NCBI RefSeq assembly: GCF_014926385.1
Contig: NZ_CP053291.1
Location: 992,001 to 1,056,000 of the forward strand
Origin: Trueperella pecoris
GTDB lineage: Bacteria > Actinomycetota > Actinomycetes > Actinomycetales > Actinomycetaceae
DNA length: 64,000 bases
Reading direction: 5' to 3'
Part shown: positions 36,520 to 45,912 of the stretch, piece by piece
Numbering within the stretch: the first letter of the stretch is position 1
Layout: each line of letters opens with the position of its first letter
Position numbers and translations under genes: made by a program
Notes under the pieces: model-generated
Told to the model about the DNA's origin: nothing
Seen by the model: only the letters and a program-made list of their open reading frames with translations
Database searches by the model: none

Positions 36520-37026
36520 CTAGCTCACCGAGGGAGCGTCGTCCCCCCGCCCCGTATCAGACGGAGAATCGCCGGATTCACGCAACCCGGCAGTTTCCGC
36601 GTAACGAATCTCACCGACCCTGTTCAGCACGCCCATGACGAAGGGCACCGCGTTGTCAGAGGAGACCTCGCGCGCGAGCGACTTGATCTCCGAGACGACA
36701 ACCGGCACGTCGACGCCAAGGAACATGATTTCTGTCGCGCCAACGCGCAGGAGACTGCGGTCAACGATCGACATGCGTTCCAAAGACCACTTGGGAGACG
36801 CGGCCTCGATCATCGAATCGACGTCAGCGGCAGCGTCCGCGTACGCGTCAACGATCGTGATGCCGTACTCACCGATCGGCACCATGTGGGTAGACACGCT
36901 CTTGCGTTCTTCGAGCAGGCCACGCAGATCCGCGACTTCACGTGCGTCGGCCTCAAAGAGGACGTCGAGCGCCATCTGACGCTGGAGCGAACGGCCCTTT
37001 CGCTTCGGGTTAGGACGATTCGACAT
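36520..37026 (-). CDS. nusB: Transcription antitermination factor NusB
   Basis: The 168-residue protein is an all-helical NusB, with RSLQRQMALDVLFEADAR at the start and the VDRSLLRVGATEIMFL and VPVVVSEIKSLAREVSSDNAVPFVMGVLNRV blocks. It binds boxA RNA with NusE (S10) and prevents premature termination in rRNA operons. A disordered acidic tail follows. The start codon overlaps the efp stop by 1 bp (TAATG). A strong terminator follows. Confidence 0.95.
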   Translation of the reverse strand: MSNRPNPKRKGRSLQRQMALDVLFEADAREVADLRGLLEERKSVSTHMVPIGEYGITIVDAYADAAADVDSMIEAASPKWSLERMSIVDRSLLRVGATEIMFLGVDVPVVVSEIKSLAREVSSDNAVPFVMGVLNRVGEIRYAETAGLRESGDSPSDTGRGDDAPSVS

Positions 37027-37583
37027 TAGGCGCGGTTCAGGTATTCGCCGGTACGGGTGTCGACCTTGACCTTGGTGCCCTGGTCGATGAAGAGCGGAAC
37101 CTGGATCTCGTAGCCCGTCTCGAGGGTGGCCGGCTTGGTGCCAGCGTTCGAACGATCGCCCTGCAGGCCCGGCTCGGTGAAGGTGATTTCGAGGACAACC
37201 GAGGCGGGGAGCTCGATGAAGAGCACCGAGCCCTCATGCATGGCCACGATGACGTTCTGGTTTTCGAGCATGTAGTTCTTCGCATCGCCGACAACAGCTT
37301 CCGAGACCGGGAGCTGCTCGTAGGTCTCAAGGTCCATGAAGATGAAGTCTTCGCCGTCGTTGTACAGGTACTGCATGTCGCGGCGATCGACCGTAGCGGT
37401 CTCGACCTTCACGCCAGCGTTCATCGTCCGATCGACGTTCTTGCCCGAGAGGACGTTGCGGAGCTTGGTACGGACGAAGGCCGGGCCCTTGCCAGGCTTG
37501 ACGTGCTGGAATTCGACGACCTGCCACAGCTGGTTGTCAATCTTGAGGACCATACCATTCTTCAGATCATTCGTAGTTGCCAC
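37026..37583 (-). CDS. efp: Elongation factor P
   Basis: The 185-residue EF-P helps the ribosome through polyproline stretches. The domain I loop reads [10 protein letters not shown] with Lys at the position modified in many species (about residue 31-34), and domains II/III contain the signature [13 protein letters not shown]. The start is GTG 37583. It lies inside the last codons of the P1B ATPase gene (17-bp overlap), so that gene has been placed directly against efp. nusB follows with a 1-bp overlap. Confidence 0.96.
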   Translation of the reverse strand: MATTNDLKNGMVLKIDNQLWQVVEFQHVKPGKGPAFVRTKLRNVLSGKNVDRTMNAGVKVETATVDRRDMQYLYNDGEDFIFMDLETYEQLPVSEAVVGDAKNYMLENQNVIVAMHEGSVLFIELPASVVLEITFTEPGLQGDRSNAGTKPATLETGYEIQVPLFIDQGTKVKVDTRTGEYLNRA

Positions 37584-39552
37584 ATTTTTCCAATCGTTGT
37601 AAGACTCGGTTTCGCGTCAAGTTTACCGTCAAGGACCGCCGATCGCCCATTGCCACCGTGTGGCATTGCGCGCTAGTGAGCCGCCTGCAAATCGTGGGCC
37701 GTCCCTCGGCGTCGTCAACCTCAAGTAAGAGGTTCTCCTCGAGCTTCGAGGGCCGTGCCGCCAGTAGCGCCCAAAGAATGCAAGCGAGATCAACGAGTTC
37801 CTGCATCCATGCCCCGACGAAGGCCGGCATCATTCCTGTGGCGCCGAGGATCATGAGGACCACCGACAGCCCGACGCCGATCGCGATCGCCTGCCAGGCA
37901 ATCCGCATTGTTCGTTGCCCGACGAGCAGAAGGCGCGGAAGTCGCGTGAGGTCGTCAAGCATGATGACAACGTCGGCCGACTCGGCGGCTGCGGCAGAGC
38001 CACGCGCACCCATGGCCACGCCGACATCGGCCGCGGCCAGCACGGGGGCGTCGTTGACGCCGTCGCCGACCATCATCACGGGCCTCGGACCGAGCGACGT
38101 GACGGCCGCCACCTTGTCTTCGGGAAGTAGGCCGGCCCGGACGTGATCGATGCCGAGCTCGCCTGCCACTCTGGTGGCGGCCTGTTCGCTGTCTCCGGTC
38201 AGCATGACCGTGTTCGCGATGCCGATCGACTTCACGGCCTCTAGCGTCGCGGGCGTCTCGGGGCGAATGGGGTCGCTGTATTCGAAGCGGCCCACGAGCT
38301 GGTCGTCGACGGAGACATAAATGGCGGACCGCCCCGCTTCGAAACGATCGGGCAAGCCCTGCTGCGTCCCGGTGACGAATCCGTACTTGCCGACCTTGAC
38401 GGACTTACCCTCGACGGTCGCAGCAACACCCTGAGCGGCAATGTCGTGCGACTCTTCCGGGTGAACGACGCCGGGTCCCGCCGCCGCCACGATCGCCTTG
38501 GCAAGCGGATGGGAAGAAAACATCTCAGCGCTGGCGGCAAGGCGGATGAGCTCGTCGATGTCAAACTCAGAAACGACGGCGATCTCCGGCTCACCCCTCG
38601 TGAGGGTGCCCGTCTTGTCAAACGCGAGCGACTTGATTTTCGCGATCTGCTCGATAGTGCCCGCGTTCTTCACGATCATGCCGCCCCGTGCCGCGCGCGA
38701 CATGCCAGCCATAAACGCCACAGGAGCCGCAATGATGAGGGGGCAGGGAGTCGCGACCACAAGAACTTGTGCGAAGCGCATGGGATTGCCGCTGAAGTAC
38801 CACGCGAGCCCCGCGATAACGAAGGCCGCCAGCGTGAAAGGCACTGCCACGCGATCCGCTAGGCGGACGAAAGGCGCCTTCGACTCGCGAGCCTCATTGA
38901 CGAGCGAGACAATGCGCTGATACTGAGAATTCGCGGCCGTCGCGCTCGCCTCGACCTCGATCGCCGCCGATCCGTTCATCGAGCCCGACAGCAGCGTGTC
39001 TCCCTTGACGTGGCCCACTGGCATCGATTCGCCCGTGAGCTGGCTTTCATCAATCAGCGCGCGTTCGCTCAGTAGGCGCGCATCAACCGGTACTGTCTCG
39101 TGCGGACGTACGAGGAGCCTATCGCCGACCTCGACCTCGTCGACCTGAATCTCCTCCACGCCTGCGCCCATCTTTCGGTAGGCGATCGTGGGTGCACCCT
39201 CGAGCAGGGCGGTCAGCTCCGCACCGGCCCGGTGCTCGGCGAAGTCCTCAAGCGCCTCACCGCCCGTGAGCATCAGACACACAACCAGGGCCGCCCAGTA
39301 CTCCCCCACAGTCACGGTTGAAACGATAGCGGTCACTGCAAGGATGTCGATGCCAAAGCTCCCCTCGCGGAGCGTCTCGACCATGCCCTTGAGCTGAAGG
39401 AGTGCGATAAAGACCGCGACGCCGGAGACCACCCATCGCGCAACGGGCTCGGCTCCCGTCCACGCCAGAACGACGCCGATGAGGCCGGCAATGACCACAA
39501 TGGCAACCAGCGGATAGCGCACAAAAAATGTCTTGATCGTCTCCATACACAC
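37567..39552 (-). CDS. P1B-type heavy-metal-transporting ATPase (TPC motif)
   Basis: The 661-residue ATPase has the phosphorylation site [11 protein letters not shown], the TGES actuator loop, the HP locus (SSHPLAKAI) and [16 protein letters not shown]. The metal site in the membrane reads TPC ([11 protein letters not shown]) rather than CPC or SPC; TPC is linked to P1B-5 pumps (iron/nickel-type). No N-terminal heavy-metal-binding domain is present. A tail of about 60 residues after the last helix runs into efp. Start GTG 39552 or ATG 39546. A DtxR/IdeR-like palindrome and a second palindrome lie upstream, suggesting metal control. The metal is not proven by sequence. Confidence 0.88.
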   Translation of the reverse strand: MCMETIKTFFVRYPLVAIVVIAGLIGVVLAWTGAEPVARWVVSGVAVFIALLQLKGMVETLREGSFGIDILAVTAIVSTVTVGEYWAALVVCLMLTGGEALEDFAEHRAGAELTALLEGAPTIAYRKMGAGVEEIQVDEVEVGDRLLVRPHETVPVDARLLSERALIDESQLTGESMPVGHVKGDTLLSGSMNGSAAIEVEASATAANSQYQRIVSLVNEARESKAPFVRLADRVAVPFTLAAFVIAGLAWYFSGNPMRFAQVLVVATPCPLIIAAPVAFMAGMSRAARGGMIVKNAGTIEQIAKIKSLAFDKTGTLTRGEPEIAVVSEFDIDELIRLAASAEMFSSHPLAKAIVAAAGPGVVHPEESHDIAAQGVAATVEGKSVKVGKYGFVTGTQQGLPDRFEAGRSAIYVSVDDQLVGRFEYSDPIRPETPATLEAVKSIGIANTVMLTGDSEQAATRVAGELGIDHVRAGLLPEDKVAAVTSLGPRPVMMVGDGVNDAPVLAAADVGVAMGARGSAAAAESADVVIMLDDLTRLPRLLLVGQRTMRIAWQAIAIGVGLSVVLMILGATGMMPAFVGAWMQELVDLACILWALLAARPSKLEENLLLEVDDAEGRPTICRRLTSAQCHTVAMGDRRSLTVNLTRNRVLQRLEKCGNYE

Positions 39553-39560
39553 ATCGTAGT

Positions 39561-39575
39561 TTGGAAGGATTCCAA
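39561..39575. promoter_or_regulatory. Palindrome TTGGAAGGATTCCAA just upstream of the P1B ATPase
   Basis: A perfect 6-bp inverted repeat (TTGGAA/TTCCAA, 3-bp spacer) lies 8 bp before the ATPase start, where the transcription start is expected. A repressor binding here would block transcription. Confidence 0.4.
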
Positions 39576-39602
39576 TAACAACGAAGGTAAGGCGATCCTC
39601 AA

Positions 39603-39621
39603 GTAGGCTACCCTAGCCTGA
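39603..39621. promoter_or_regulatory. DtxR/IdeR-like metal box upstream of the P1B ATPase
   Basis: GTAGGCTACCCTAGCCTGA matches the iron-box consensus TTAGGTTAGSCTAACCTAA at 14 of 19 positions and contains the inverted repeat AGGCTA-CCC-TAGCCT. It lies about 50-70 bp before the ATPase start and overlaps the stop codon of the upstream gene. A possible -35 (TTGAGG, minus strand) follows directly. Confidence 0.5.
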
Positions 39622-40164
39622 TCCCGCCCCTAAGAGGGAAACGATCTCCTCGGCCGCGACGGCCGGAGTGGAAGCCGTTGTATCATACGTGGCGGTGGAG
39701 ACGGCGTCGTAAATAGGCGTGCGGCGCTCGAGCATCGCGCGGAACTCCTTACGCGGCATAACCACCGCCGTTGACCGCGGGCCGATCAGGCCGTTGCGCG
39801 TCACGAGCGTGGACAGGTCCGCGGTCAGATGCACAACCTCACCGGCGGCTCGAAGGCGGTCCCTGGTGCCCGCAAACGGGCCCTCGGCCTCGAGAGACTC
39901 TCCGAGCGCCGCGGAGGGAATCGCAAGAGCCCACGAACCGCTCGGATCGGCCTCGATATCATCGAGTAACTCTCCGATAGCCTCGGCGATCCGCACCCGA
40001 CGCTCCTCCGGATCAACTAGCAGATAGAGATCCGCGACTGTCAGGCCCACCCGTGTAGCGACGGCGAGGTCAACATCGGCAACCGTCCAGCCCGCCTCGC
40101 CCAGCGCGCTGACGATCGCCGACTTGCCCGTGCCGGACGCTCCGACGAGGAAGATCGCACTCAC
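39613..40164 (-). CDS. Shikimate-kinase-like P-loop protein, diverged
   Basis: The 183-residue protein is a P-loop kinase fold with GASGTGKS (8-15) and the D-x-D of shikimate kinases (VADVDLAV), and ends with the RTPIYDAVSTATYDT helix typical of that family. The Gly-Gly-Gly shikimate-binding loop (LGGG in AroK) is replaced by AIPSAAL, and the RPLL lid is replaced by NGLIGPRS. It is probably not a working shikimate kinase; an intact AroK is fused to AroB in the gene directly upstream. Start GTG 40164 overlaps aroKB by 4 bp. Its substrate is unknown. Confidence 0.75.
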   Translation of the reverse strand: MSAIFLVGASGTGKSAIVSALGEAGWTVADVDLAVATRVGLTVADLYLLVDPEERRVRIAEAIGELLDDIEADPSGSWALAIPSAALGESLEAEGPFAGTRDRLRAAGEVVHLTADLSTLVTRNGLIGPRSTAVVMPRKEFRAMLERRTPIYDAVSTATYDTTASTPAVAAEEIVSLLGAGSG

Positions 40165-41726
40165 AGGCCCACCGCCTCGAAGGCCCGCGAAAGTTGATCG
40201 TGCGTGGGCGCCAGCAAAATTTCGGGTGCGCCCAGATCCCGCAGAACGACGAAGCGAAGCTTGCCATCTCTGACCTTCTTATCCGAGCCCATGATCTGAA
40301 GGAGTTCCTCGCGGCTCGCGCCCGCGTACGTCGTCGGCAGCCCGAGCTTGCTCAGGAGCGCCCGGTGGTGCTCGACCAGCCCGCGCCGTCCCACCCCAGC
40401 AGCTTCCGATAGCGCGGCCGCGAAGACACATCCAACCGCCACCGCTTCGCCGTGACGCACTGAATAGTGAGAGTGCAGCTCGATAGCATGGGCGAGAGTG
40501 TGGCCATAGTTGAGAAACTCGCGCCGGCCGGATTCGCGCAGATCCGCGCTCACCACCTCAGCCTTGACCTGCACGCTGCGGGAAATCAGCTCGAACAGGT
40601 CCTCGCCGCCGAACGGGTCGGCGGATCTGTCAATGATGCGGCCGATCTCGGTGTCGGCAATCATCGCGCACTTGGCGACCTCCCCCATGCCGGCCCTCAG
40701 CTCCTCGCGGTCGAGGGATGCCAGGGTATAGACGTCGCAGAACACGCCCAGCGGCGGGTGGAACGCCCCGATCATGTTCTTACCGTGCTCGGAATTGATC
40801 CCGGTCTTTCCCCCGACGGCGGCGTCAACCATGGCGAGCAACGTCGTCGGCACCTGGATGACGGCGACGCCGCGCAGCCACGAAGCGGCGAGAAAACCGC
40901 CAAGGTCGGTCGTGGCTCCCCCGCCAATCGCGATCACCACCCCGTCCCGGCCCAGGCGTGCCTCGCCGGCCGCGCGCCACCCGTCAAGAAGGACATCGGT
41001 GCTCTTGCAGTCCTCGCCACGAGGCACGCCGAACGACGCGGTCGGCACGTCCGCAATTCTCAACTCCGTGATAATCGGCTGCGCGTACTGCTCCACGTCT
41101 TTGCCGTAGACGACGAACGCGGCCGCCTTGGTTGCCGCGAGCCGTACCACTTCGGAGGCGAGCCCGCTACCAATGACAACGTCATACTCTTCGCTACCGC
41201 CCACGCCAATGCGGGCATAAGGATTCTTCAAATGACTCACCACCTCATCGACAACCCGCGAAACCGGCCGCGCATCTGACAACACAACATAGCTAGCAAC
41301 GCCGTGATAGAGAGTCGAGCGCTGGCGGCGAAGGCGCAAAATTCCGGCCTGGGGATCCTCGCGCAGCAGCGGCCTGACGGTACGCGACCGGCTCACGCGG
41401 CGCACGAGTTCCTCATCCGTCGCCTCGATCAGGACAACGTGCTGACCGGCGAGCAAGCGGCGCGTGCGCTCATGAAGGACGGCCCCACCGCCGAGCGCCA
41501 AGATTCCGTCGAATTCTTCGACAGCCCACTCGACCGCATCCGCCTCCAGCTCACGAAAGACGTCTTCGCCGTCAGTGGCAAAGATTGTCTCGACGCTTCG
41601 GCCCGCACGCTGGGCAATCAGCTCGTCCGAGTCGCGAAATTCGAGTCCCAGAGCCGCGGCTACCCGCCTACCCACCGTGGATTTACCTGCGCCGGGCATG
41701 CCGATGAAAATAGCGCGGGCACCCAT
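40161..41726 (-). CDS. aroKB: Fused shikimate kinase - 3-dehydroquinate synthase
   Basis: Residues 1 to about 165 form AroK, with P-loop GMPGAGKST (9-17), the D-S-D motif, the shikimate-binding LGGGAVL and the RPLL lid. Residues from about 175 to 521 form AroB, with an NAD-binding GGGATTDLGGF segment, the PTTLLAMVDAAVGGKTGIN signature and the zinc-binding residues near NYGHTLAHAIE. One protein therefore carries two steps of the shikimate pathway; such AroKB fusions are known in Bifidobacterium and Actinomyces. It overlaps aroC by 1 bp and the SK-like gene by 4 bp. Confidence 0.96.
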   Translation of the reverse strand: MGARAIFIGMPGAGKSTVGRRVAAALGLEFRDSDELIAQRAGRSVETIFATDGEDVFRELEADAVEWAVEEFDGILALGGGAVLHERTRRLLAGQHVVLIEATDEELVRRVSRSRTVRPLLREDPQAGILRLRRQRSTLYHGVASYVVLSDARPVSRVVDEVVSHLKNPYARIGVGGSEEYDVVIGSGLASEVVRLAATKAAAFVVYGKDVEQYAQPIITELRIADVPTASFGVPRGEDCKSTDVLLDGWRAAGEARLGRDGVVIAIGGGATTDLGGFLAASWLRGVAVIQVPTTLLAMVDAAVGGKTGINSEHGKNMIGAFHPPLGVFCDVYTLASLDREELRAGMGEVAKCAMIADTEIGRIIDRSADPFGGEDLFELISRSVQVKAEVVSADLRESGRREFLNYGHTLAHAIELHSHYSVRHGEAVAVGCVFAAALSEAAGVGRRGLVEHHRALLSKLGLPTTYAGASREELLQIMGSDKKVRDGKLRFVVLRDLGAPEILLAPTHDQLSRAFEAVGL

Positions 41727-42940
41727 CAGCGGCGCACCTCAGGGATCGACTGCCACCACGCCCGCAGGTTACGTTGGATCTCGGCGAGGGAATCCCCACC
41801 AAACTTTTCGACCAGAGCCTGTGCGAGCACGAGCGCCACCATCGCCTCGGCGATCACCGCGCCCGGTACCACGGCGGTCGTGTCAGACCGCTGATGGAGC
41901 GCGGTAGCCGGCTCCCCCGTCTGCGTGTCCACCGTGCGCAACGCGCGGGGAACGGTCGAGATTGGCTTGAACGCGAGGCGAACCACCACAGGCTCGCCAT
42001 TGGACATTCCGCCCTCGATTCCTCCGGCGCGGTTCGTCTCACGTGCGATCCGCCCGCCCTTGCGGCTCATCTCGTCATGGGCCATCGAGCCGCGGCGGGC
42101 GGCCGTTGCGAAGCCGTCGCCGATCTCAACGCCCTTGACCGCCTGAATGGACATCAGGGCGCCAGCCAGGCGCGCGTCGAGTCGATCGGCGCCGCTGACG
42201 TGTGTGCCAAGGCCCTGGGGCACCGACCATGCGACCACCTCGACGACGCCGCCGAGTGTGTCAGCATCCGCCTTCGCGCGATCAATCTCGTCCCTCAACG
42301 ACTGCGCGAGGCCCGAATCGAGCTGGCGGACGTCGCATTCATCAAGCGCGGCGACATCCGCCGGCCGTGGAAGGCCAATGCCTTCGGGCGCACGCACCTG
42401 GCCGACCCCGACCACGTGGGAAACGATCTCCACGCCGGCGGCCTGGCGAAGCAGCTGCTTGGCGAGCTCGCCCACCGCGACCCGAGCCGCCGTCTCCCTG
42501 GCCGATGCCCGCTCGAGGACCGGGCGCGCCGAATCGAATCCGTACTTGTTCATCCCCACGAGGTCCGCGTGCCCCGGCCGCGGCCGCGTCAACGGCTTGT
42601 TTCGTGAGACCTCACGTTCATCGCCCGTGCCGGCATCGATCAGCAGTGCCTCCGGTGCCACCGGATCGGGACTCATCACGGTCTCCCATTTCGGCCATTC
42701 GGAATTGCCGATCTCGAGGGCGATGGGCGATCCAAGAGTCGAGCCGTGGCGAAGCCCGCTCAGGATCGTCAGCTCGTCTCTTTCAAACTTCTGCCGCGAG
42801 CCGCGTCCGTATCCCAAGCGCCGCCGCCATAGGGCGTGCTCGATGTCCCCGCTGGTGACCGCCACGCCCGCTGGCATGCCCTCCAAAAGAGCGACTAACG
42901 CGCGCCCGTGCGATTCCCCTGCTGTGCTCCAACGAATCAT
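41726..42940 (-). CDS. aroC: Chorismate synthase
   Basis: The protein (404 residues from ATG 42940) makes chorismate from EPSP using reduced FMN. Signatures are the start [25 protein letters not shown] and the C-terminal [20 protein letters not shown] block. The start MIRW fits the family (MLRW-type); an ATG 3 codons earlier (42949) is also possible. The stop overlaps the first base of aroKB. The operon order is alaS-ruvX-mltG-aroE-like-peptidase-aroC-aroKB. Confidence 0.95.
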   Translation of the reverse strand: MIRWSTAGESHGRALVALLEGMPAGVAVTSGDIEHALWRRRLGYGRGSRQKFERDELTILSGLRHGSTLGSPIALEIGNSEWPKWETVMSPDPVAPEALLIDAGTGDEREVSRNKPLTRPRPGHADLVGMNKYGFDSARPVLERASARETAARVAVGELAKQLLRQAAGVEIVSHVVGVGQVRAPEGIGLPRPADVAALDECDVRQLDSGLAQSLRDEIDRAKADADTLGGVVEVVAWSVPQGLGTHVSGADRLDARLAGALMSIQAVKGVEIGDGFATAARRGSMAHDEMSRKGGRIARETNRAGGIEGGMSNGEPVVVRLAFKPISTVPRALRTVDTQTGEPATALHQRSDTTAVVPGAVIAEAMVALVLAQALVEKFGGDSLAEIQRNLRAWWQSIPEVRR

Positions 42941-42980
42941 GGGTTCCATTGTGCCATCTTGAGGCCAGAGATGCCTCGGC

Positions 42981-43550
42981 TCACAAGAGAACGAACGTCA
43001 GCCACGAACCCATCACCAGCCACGGGCCGAGGGCGTGGCGGGAGGTTAGGTTTGCCCGCCGCGCAACGAACCTGCCCGTCACGTACACGGCGTGACCGAG
43101 GAAAGCCAGCGTTATCATCGTCAGGGCGCCCCACGGATGCCACAGACAGTTCCACATGGCCAGGACCGCGATCAGGCGGGCATCTCCCTTTCCCAGCAGG
43201 CGGCCACCGGACAGGTAGGAAGTCCCTACCATCGGCACGGCTACTACGAGCGCCATCAGCAACGAATGCCAGGGCGGTCTCACGAACACGACGCCGACGA
43301 GCCACATCGCCGCCGCGAGGTGAGTGAAGTTCTTGACAAGCACGTGCCGGCGGGCGTCGATCCAGCCGTTAATCGTGAGAGGCATATAGAACGCCGCGCC
43401 TAGCGCCGCCTTTGGCCACCACGTCCAGGTGACACTGGGGGCGGTCCCGGCAAAAGCATAAACGCCGGCGAGCGTGATAAGCGCGCCGCTCAGGGCGAGG
43501 GCCACTGCGCGCCGATTCGACAGGGTGCCGTAAAGAAGTGGATGACTCAT
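42981..43550 (-). CDS. Prepilin peptidase (A24 family), short form
   Basis: The 189-residue membrane protein has about six hydrophobic helices. The aspartyl protease motifs of the A24 family are visible: the first Asp in WIDARRH and GKGD in [16 protein letters not shown]. It lacks the N-terminal methyltransferase domain of E. coli PilD and matches the short actinobacterial TadV/CpaA-like form. It would cleave type IV/Flp prepilin leaders. No pilus genes are in the window. The position between aroE and aroC is common in Actinobacteria. Confidence 0.83.
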   Translation of the reverse strand: MSHPLLYGTLSNRRAVALALSGALITLAGVYAFAGTAPSVTWTWWPKAALGAAFYMPLTINGWIDARRHVLVKNFTHLAAAMWLVGVVFVRPPWHSLLMALVVAVPMVGTSYLSGGRLLGKGDARLIAVLAMWNCLWHPWGALTMITLAFLGHAVYVTGRFVARRANLTSRHALGPWLVMGSWLTFVLL

Positions 43551-43587
43551 GCCCTCAGGCTAGCGATCTACGAGCGCCGCCTGATTT

Positions 43588-44289
43588 TTAATCCACAGCC
43601 AAGGCGGACCGGATCTCCTCTATGGAGGGGCTGGAGCCCGTCACAGCGCGAAGCTGGCTTTGCACCTGCAGGGCCATCACGAGCTGGCGATCGACCATCG
43701 GACCGTCGAAGTCGCCCCAGGTTGAGGAAAGATCGACCACGGCCGCGGGGCGAGCAGCAACGTGCTCGTCAACCGTGTTCACGAGCACGCCGATGTCAAG
43801 GTCACCGAGGGAATCCGGCCGCACCGACTCGACGTCCACGCCCATGCGATGCGCCGCACTCATGGCTGGGCCCGGCACAGCGGAAGCGATGCAGATTTGC
43901 CGATAACCGTGCTGCACCACTGCCGCAATAGCGCAGCTGGCCTCCGCCCCAGAACCCACGATGACTGCCATCGAGCTGCCCGACTGGCCCGAGTGCACGC
44001 CAAAGACCTGGTCCATGGCACGGCCAAGGGCCCCAGGAAGAGCCGCGAACCCGACCGTCATTCGCGAAGCGCCCATCGGCTGAAAAACAATCGTGTCAAC
44101 GGCGCCCACGCGGCCGGCAATGCCATCGAGGAAGCCGCACGCCTCTCGTAGCGCGGGACGGGGATCAATGGTGAAAATGACCCCCTCGCCGGCGTAGCTA
44201 TCGAGAAGCTGGGCGACGTCGTCGTGCGCGACCTCGAAACTGAGACGCGCAAACGCCGCGGGTGGCAGGCCGCTGATAGCGAAGGTCAA
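43588..44289 (-). CDS. AroE-like protein with lost catalytic residues
   Basis: The 233-residue protein sits where shikimate dehydrogenase (aroE) lies in related operons and shares its layout: a GAVDTIVFQP segment (GAVNT in AroE) and a Rossmann-type VIVGSGAEASCAIAAVVQHG. The N-terminal substrate SLSP motif is missing. The N-V-T-x-P-H-K loop reads IFTIDPRPAL, without the catalytic Lys, and the N-T-D motif is replaced by VGFAALPGALG. It is about 40 residues shorter than AroE. It is likely a pseudoenzyme or a paralogue with a new role. It overlaps mltG by 4 bp. Confidence 0.7.
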   Translation of the reverse strand: MTFAISGLPPAAFARLSFEVAHDDVAQLLDSYAGEGVIFTIDPRPALREACGFLDGIAGRVGAVDTIVFQPMGASRMTVGFAALPGALGRAMDQVFGVHSGQSGSSMAVIVGSGAEASCAIAAVVQHGYRQICIASAVPGPAMSAAHRMGVDVESVRPDSLGDLDIGVLVNTVDEHVAARPAAVVDLSSTWGDFDGPMVDRQLVMALQVQSQLRAVTGSSPSIEEIRSALAVD

Positions 44290-45449
44290 CGCCCGCTCGC
44301 CCCCGACGACTGCGCCTGGCCCGGGTGATCAGCCACCCACTGGCGAAGCTCACCGACGTAGGTGTTGTGCTCGTCGAGGTTGTTAGCGAACTTCGTCTTG
44401 CCCGTTTCAAGGTTCACGGTCACGAAGTACAGCCAATCGCCCTGAGGCGGATTTGCAGAGGCAGCAATGACGGCCGCGCTCGGGTTCGAGATCGGCGTGG
44501 GAGGAAGACCGGCGTTGCGGTAGGTGTTGTAGGGGGTGTCGGCCTCAATTTCTTCCTTCGTCGGCACACCACCGGACTTGCCCACCCCGTACAAGACGGT
44601 CGAATCCATCTGGAGGCGTCCGTTAACCTGCGAGGTGTCCGTCAGCCGATTTTCAATGACGCGGGCGACCTGGCCGTAATAGTCGGGCCAGTTGACCTCG
44701 CGCTCGACGATCGAGCCGACGATGATCGTCCGTTGCCACTTCTCACGCGGTAGCCCCATCGAGTTCAGTTCGCTCACGCGCTGCGAGACCATCGCCGAGA
44801 GCGCTTCCTTCGGCGTCGTATCGGGGGCGAAGGTGTAGGTCACCGGCGAGAGCCAGCCCTCCACCTTACCGCCCGCCTCCTGCGGGAGGCCGATGGCGGC
44901 GGGATCGGCGAGAACCTTGTCGACGTCGGCCGCGTCGTATCCCATGACCTTCACCAGCCGCGCCGAAATCTGAGCTGCGGTGAAGCCCTCCGGAATGGTC
45001 ACGGAGATTTCAGCCCGGCTATCGGGATCGAGCAGACCGGCCAGCGCCGACACCGCCGACATATTCTGCTTAAGCTTGTAGGAGCCCGCCTGGATGGAGG
45101 CGGCACGCTTGTCGTTATTAAACGCATCGATGAACGCGCGCTCGGAGGCAACCACGCGGTTCGACAAAAGAATCTGGGCGATGTCCCGACCCGTTGAGCC
45201 CTCGGGGATGGTCACGATGACCTCCCCTGAGCCCTCGCCCTCGTAATCCGCCGCGGCCGTGCCGCTCAGGTCCAAGAGAGTCTTGACGTGGGGCCACGCG
45301 ATCACCGAGGACATGGCCAGGAGCGCGACCGCCACAAAGGTCACGACCATCGTGCGGAGCTTACGACGCCGACGCTGCCGGGCGCGCTCAGCGGCCGCCT
45401 GGCGCTTGGCTTGAGCGTTAGGGAGTTGATCAAAAAGCTCAGACACGTT
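44286..45449 (-). CDS. mltG: Endolytic murein transglycosylase MltG (YceG)
   Basis: The 387-residue protein has a short Arg-rich cytoplasmic N-terminus, one transmembrane helix (about residues 33-55) and an extracytoplasmic YceG domain with the catalytic Glu in VGSIVEREVNWPDYYGQVARV. It cleaves nascent glycan strands and sets their length. GTG 45449 (MSELFDQLPNAQAK) is preferred: GAGGAAGAAC lies just upstream inside the end of ruvX, giving an 11-bp overlap, while the longer upstream frame has no family match. Confidence 0.93.
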   Translation of the reverse strand, partial: NVSELFDQLPNAQAKRQAAAERARQRRRRKLRTMVVTFVAVALLAMSSVIAWPHVKTLLDLSGTAAADYEGEGSGEVIVTIPEGSTGRDIAQILLSNRVVASERAFIDAFNNDKRAASIQAGSYKLKQNMSAVSALAGLLDPDSRAEISVTIPEGFTAAQISARLVKVMGYDAADVDKVLADPAAIGLPQEAGGKVEGWLSPVTYTFAPDTTPKEALSAMVSQRVSELNSMGLPREKWQRTIIVGSIVEREVNWPDYYGQVARVIENRLTDTSQVNGRLQMDSTVLYGVGKSGGVPTKEEIEADTPYNTYRNAGLPPTPISNPSAAVIAASANPPQGDWLYFVTVNLETGKTKFANNLDEHNTYVGELRQWVADHPGQAQSSGASGR

Positions 45450-45909
45450 CTTCCTCCACAGCCAACGCCAGTTTCCCTGGCGCACGACCACTTACTCGTT
45501 CTTGTTCTAGCGCGTTTTCAAGAATGATAACCGCCGCCGCTTGGTCGACCACACTGCGGTGGGTGATCTCTTTCCGCCCGGCCTCGTGAAGCTGACGATG
45601 AGCCTGGACTGTCGTCAAGCGCTCGTCGATCATTCTCACCGGTACCGGTGCGATCTTGCGCGAGAGCCGCACGGCCCACCTGCGGGCCATCTTTGCCGAT
45701 TTGCCTTCGGTGCCGTCCATGTTCAGCGGCAAGCCGACGATCACCTCGAGGGCTTGGGACTCCCGGACGAGTTTGGCCACGCTATCGAGGTCGCCGCGTC
45801 CACTTTTTAGCGTGGCCACCGGCGTGGCGAGAATCCCGAAGGCGTCGCATCGGGCGACGCCGACGCGCGCCGCGCCGACGTCGATCCCGAAGCGTACTCC
45901 AATCCTCAA
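45439..45909 (-). CDS. ruvX: Holliday-junction-resolvase-like RuvX/YqgF
   Basis: The 156-residue RNase-H-fold protein has the first catalytic Asp in RFGIDVGAARVGVA, a conserved IVGLPLNMDGTEG segment and ERLTTVQAHRQLHE, matching YqgF. YqgF processes the 16S rRNA 5' end. The start is TTG 45909, 3 bp after alaS; no ATG or GTG lies in frame near it. It overlaps mltG by 11 bp. alaS-ruvX-mltG is a conserved actinobacterial order. Confidence 0.93.
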   Translation of the reverse strand: MRIGVRFGIDVGAARVGVARCDAFGILATPVATLKSGRGDLDSVAKLVRESQALEVIVGLPLNMDGTEGKSAKMARRWAVRLSRKIAPVPVRMIDERLTTVQAHRQLHEAGRKEITHRSVVDQAAAVIILENALEQERVSGRAPGKLALAVEEERV

Positions 45910-45912
45910 CGA

